Origin: Actinoplanes sp. DH11
GTDB lineage: Bacteria; Actinomycetota; Actinomycetes; Mycobacteriales; Micromonosporaceae
Length of the DNA stretch: 64,000 bases
Direction of reading: 5' to 3'
Assembly: GCF_020873875.1 (NCBI RefSeq)
Contig: NZ_JAHWGU010000002.1
Location: 1 to 64,000, forward strand
The position numbers and the translations under genes were made by a program. The notes beneath the pieces were generated by a model. It did not search any database. It saw only the letters and a list, made by a program, of their open reading frames with translations, and was not told where the DNA came from. Positions 61,417-64,000 of this stretch are shown in pieces (the stretch's first letter is position 1; every line of letters begins with the position of its first letter).

Positions 61417-62979
61417 ATGCGAAGAGTTCGATGGCTCATCAGTGGTGTCACGGTGGCCGCGTCGGCTGTCCTGCTGAGCGCGGTGATCAGTGCGCCGGCC
61501 AGTGCCGAGACGTTGTTCGGTGACACGTTCGACGACGGCAACGCGGACGGCTGGTCCCGCAACGGCGGCTCGTGGTCGGTCGTCACCGACGGCAGCCCGG
61601 TCTACCGGCAGTCGAACGCCGGGACCAACGCCCGCGCACTGGCCGGCAGCACCTCCTGGACCGATTACACCGTGCAGGCCCGGGTGAAGGGCGCCGGCGG
61701 GGTGGCCGCGCGTGCCCGGTCCACCAGCCAGTACTACGTGCTCGCTCTGACCAGCGGCGGCACCGCCCAGCTGCAGCGCGTCTCCGGCGGGACGGCCACC
61801 ACGCTCGCCACCGCGACGGTCGGCGCCGGCACGTGGCACACGCTCGCCCTGGAGGTGCGGGGCACCGCGCTGACCGGGTACGTCGACGGCTCGGCGCTCC
61901 TTCGCGCTACCGACACCGCGTACTCCTCGGGGCGGATCGGGCTTGTCACCTCGTACGCCGCCGCCTCTTTCGACGACGTCACCGTGGACACCACCGCGCC
62001 CGGACCGGGACCGTCCTCACCGTCGCCGACCACCACCACTACCCCGCCGCCCGGCGGTTGCGCGGTCACCGGCACACCCGCCGGGTTCGCCGCGGTGAAC
62101 GCGTGGGGCCAGAACAGCACGACGGGCGGCGCCGGTGGACCGACCGTCCAGGTGGACACCGCCGCCGAGCTGCTCTCCTCGATCGCGACGCCCGGACCGC
62201 TCACCATCTGCGTGGCCGGCACGATCACCGTGCCCGCCGGCATGCACAACGTGACGAGTGACAAGTCGATCGTCGGCATCGGCGCGACGGCCGGGATCAC
62301 CGGCGGCGGCTTCAACATCGGCCTGCCGTTCTCGGACGCGACGACGCCGCCCGCCGACGCGGTGCACAACGTGATCATCCAGAATCTGTCGTTCCGGGGC
62401 GCCACCGACGACTCGATAAACGTGCAGATGTTCTCGCACCACATCTGGATCGACCACAACGACCTGGCGCAGGGCTACGACGGGTTGATCGACATCAAGC
62501 GCGGCTCGTCCTACGTGACCGTGTCGTGGAACCACACCCACCACCACACGAAGAACATGCTGCTCGGTCACGACGACTCGAACGGGGCGCAGGACACCGG
62601 GCGGCTCAAGGTGACCTACCACCACAACTGGTTCGACGCGACGCCGCAGCGCAACCCGCGGGTCCGGTTCGGCGAGCCGGTGCACATCTACAACAACTAC
62701 TACTTCTACAACACCGACACCGGCGTGGCCTGCCAGAACACGGCCGGGTGCATGGTCGAGGGCAACTACTTCGAGAACGTCGAGGAGCCGGTCACCAACA
62801 CGTACGCCGGTCCGTCCGGACGCTGCGTGGCCCGCAACAACGTGTTCGCCGGTGAATCCGGGGCGCCGGACTGCAGCGGCACCGTGCAGGAACCGTCGGC
62901 GTACTACGCCTACACGCTCGACGACCCGAACGCGGTGAAGTCGATCGTCACGGCCGGCGCCGGAGTGGGGAGGCTCTGA
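61417..62979 (+). CDS. Secreted pectate lyase (PL1) with N-terminal beta-sandwich
   Basis: 520 residues from ATG 61417; signal peptide 1-30 (ending ASA-E). Residues 31-195 form a concanavalin-like domain (DTFDDGNADGWSRNGGSW, SQYYVLALTSG, YVDGSALLRATD). After a Pro/Ser/Thr linker (196-215) the parallel beta-helix lyase follows: NVIIQNLSFRGATDDSINVQMFSHHIWIDHNDL, DGLIDIKRGSSYVTVSWNH, VTYHHNWFDATPQRNPRVRFGEPVHIYNNYY. The catalytic Arg is in RNPRVRFG and the Ca2+ Asp residues in DHNDL/DGLIDI. Cleaves pectate by elimination. It precedes a second lyase gene with a 1-base overlap. Confidence 0.93.
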   Translation: MRRVRWLISGVTVAASAVLLSAVISAPASAETLFGDTFDDGNADGWSRNGGSWSVVTDGSPVYRQSNAGTNARALAGSTSWTDYTVQARVKGAGGVAARARSTSQYYVLALTSGGTAQLQRVSGGTATTLATATVGAGTWHTLALEVRGTALTGYVDGSALLRATDTAYSSGRIGLVTSYAAASFDDVTVDTTAPGPGPSSPSPTTTTTPPPGGCAVTGTPAGFAAVNAWGQNSTTGGAGGPTVQVDTAAELLSSIATPGPLTICVAGTITVPAGMHNVTSDKSIVGIGATAGITGGGFNIGLPFSDATTPPADAVHNVIIQNLSFRGATDDSINVQMFSHHIWIDHNDLAQGYDGLIDIKRGSSYVTVSWNHTHHHTKNMLLGHDDSNGAQDTGRLKVTYHHNWFDATPQRNPRVRFGEPVHIYNNYYFYNTDTGVACQNTAGCMVEGNYFENVEEPVTNTYAGPSGRCVARNNVFAGESGAPDCSGTVQEPSAYYAYTLDDPNAVKSIVTAGAGVGRL

Positions 62980-63932
62980 TGCACGCGCTCCTCGCCGTCC
63001 TGCTGCTGGCGCCCGCCGTGGCCGCACCCGCCGTGACCGCCCCCGATGCCCGAGCAGCCGCCGTGGCCTCGGTCGCCGACGGGTTCGCGACCGGCACCAC
63101 CGGCGGCGTGGCCGGGCCGACCGTCACCGTCAGCAACTCCGCCGATCTGGCTCGCTACGCCGGCGCGAACACCCCGTACACGATTCTGATCAGTGGCCGG
63201 ATCTCCGCCGGCGGCATGATCACCGTGGTCGCCAACAAGAGCATCCTCGGTGTCGGGTCCACGGCCGAGATCACCGGCGGCGGGCTGCAACTCGGCACCA
63301 CCACCCGGCCCGGCAACAACGTCATCATCCGCAACATCAAGTTCAGCAACGCCTCCGACGACTCGATAAGTGTCACCAACAAGGCACACCACGTGTGGAT
63401 CGATCACAACGAGTTCCTGCCCGGATATGACGGCTCGCTCGACATCAAACGGCAGTCCACCAACGTGACCGTGTCGTGGAATCGTTTCTCCAGCACCGAC
63501 AAGTCGATGTTGCTGGGCCATTCCGACAACTATCCGGCCGACGTGGGGTACCTCCGGGTCACCTATCACCACAACTATTTCGACGGCTCCAACCAGCGGC
63601 ATCCACGGGTGCGTTTCGGTGAGCCGGTGCACGTCTACAACAACTACTACCGCGACATCGGCCTCTACGGCATCGCGTCCACCGAGAACGCCGGGGTGGT
63701 CGCCGAAGGGAACTACTTCGAGGACGTGCCGTTCCCCTGTCACTCCACCGGCGGGTACGCGGAGAGCAACCCCGGCCGGCTCGTGCAGCGCGCCAACGCC
63801 TTCGTCCGGTCCGGCCCGTGCGAGGCCGGCGGTGCCGTGACGGAGCCGTCGACGTTCTACGCGTACACCCTCGACCCGGCCACCTCGGTGCCGTCGCTGG
63901 TCACCGCGGGCGCCGGTGTGGGGAGGATCTGA
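62979..63932 (+). CDS. Secreted pectate lyase (PL1), single-domain
   Basis: 317 residues from ATG 62979; GGGGAGG, which also encodes the end (GVGR) of the previous protein, is its ribosome binding site. Signal peptide to about residue 28. The PL1 helix is like its neighbour's but without the extra domain: VIIRNIKFSNASDDSISVTNKAHHVWIDHNEF, GSLDIKRQSTNVTVSWNRF, VTYHHNYFDGSNQRHPRVRFGEPVHVYNNYYRDIG. Both proteins end VTAGAGVGR plus one residue, indicating tandem duplication. Confidence 0.93.
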   Translation: MHALLAVLLLAPAVAAPAVTAPDARAAAVASVADGFATGTTGGVAGPTVTVSNSADLARYAGANTPYTILISGRISAGGMITVVANKSILGVGSTAEITGGGLQLGTTTRPGNNVIIRNIKFSNASDDSISVTNKAHHVWIDHNEFLPGYDGSLDIKRQSTNVTVSWNRFSSTDKSMLLGHSDNYPADVGYLRVTYHHNYFDGSNQRHPRVRFGEPVHVYNNYYRDIGLYGIASTENAGVVAEGNYFEDVPFPCHSTGGYAESNPGRLVQRANAFVRSGPCEAGGAVTEPSTFYAYTLDPATSVPSLVTAGAGVGRI

Positions 63933-64000
63933 TGCGCACGCTGCTGTCGGTACTACTGATCACGACCGGGCTGGCCGCGCCTGCGGCGGCCGACGCCCGC
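63932..64000 (+). CDS. Start of a third secreted protein (cut by window edge)
   Basis: ATG 63932 follows the lyase stop as TGATG, with GGGGAGG before it as in the previous junction. Twenty-three codons are visible: MRTLLSVLLITTGLAAPAAA then DAR, a signal peptide similar to that of the second pectate lyase. It may be another lyase of the same operon; the rest is outside the window. Confidence 0.7.
   Translation, partial: MRTLLSVLLITTGLAAPAAADAR

Overview
The window is 64 kb of very GC-rich DNA. Frequent GTG starts, stop/start overlaps (ATGA, GTGA, TGATG), many secreted enzymes with ricin-type lectin tails, XRE-DUF5753 regulators and a rifampicin-associated element all point to an actinomycete. 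Gene content is closest to Micromonosporaceae such as Actinoplanes; that placement is an inference from gene content, not a search result.

Layout. 0-1.5 kb: the end of an IS630-type transposase, a minisatellite and an inositol-monophosphatase-family gene. 1.6-9.8 kb: a divergent block of three large secreted proteins (ThuA + DUF1080 + lectin; sugar dehydrogenase + PKD + CBM + lectin; PA14 + propeller + CBM + lectin + DUF1080) that looks like an extracellular 'oxidise then cleave' sugar system. 9.9-13.6 kb: an alkanesulfonate operon (ATPase, permease, lipoprotein, FMNH2 monooxygenase). 13.8-17.7 kb: LysR/MFS divergent pair and a GH18 chitinase with lectin tail. 18-22.5 kb: a membrane protein with a PrsW protease, a monocarboxylate-type SSS symporter with its DUF3311 partner, and a TetR regulator.

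22.6-27.9 kb: a tightly overlapping five-gene operon that I recognise as the STM4015-4014-4013-4012-4011 cassette (LRR-like protein, ATP-grasp-like protein, sulfatase-superfamily hydrolase, two radical SAM proteins). To my knowledge its function is unknown, and it is the best candidate in the window for an undescribed system. 27.9-34.3 kb: DUF6745 protein and partner, a VOC protein, GPP34, a DesK/DesR-like two-component pair and the ABC exporter it probably controls. 34.4-37.7 kb: a class V aminotransferase and a Rox-like rifampicin monooxygenase preceded by a rifampicin-associated element. 37.9-46.1 kb: STAS/HATPase regulator, enoyl-CoA hydratase and acyl-CoA ligase, an internally deleted hydrolase, a decayed Tad-pilus-like gene, a GMC oxidoreductase and a FUSC-type membrane protein.

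46.2-49.8 kb: a FecCD/BtuC-type importer operon ending in a methyltransferase. 50-52.7 kb: a small secreted lectin-like protein and a divergent MFS/XRE-cupin pair. 52.7-57.5 kb: a gene-poor stretch of hypotheticals, minisatellites and a G-quadruplex motif around an XRE-DUF5753 gene flanked by two paralogous small proteins. 57.5-61.2 kb: a monooxygenase-domain protein, a kinase/EAL scar, dodecin overlapping an FMN alpha-hydroxyacid oxidase, and a D-cysteine-desulfhydrase-like enzyme. 61.2-64 kb: tandem pectate lyases, the third gene cut by the window edge.

Themes: extracellular carbohydrate attack (lectin-tagged oxidoreductases, chitinase, pectate lyases), sulfur scavenging, antibiotic defence, and an unusual number of short-period tandem repeats both between and inside genes. 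Names rest on motif recognition by eye; no database search was run.
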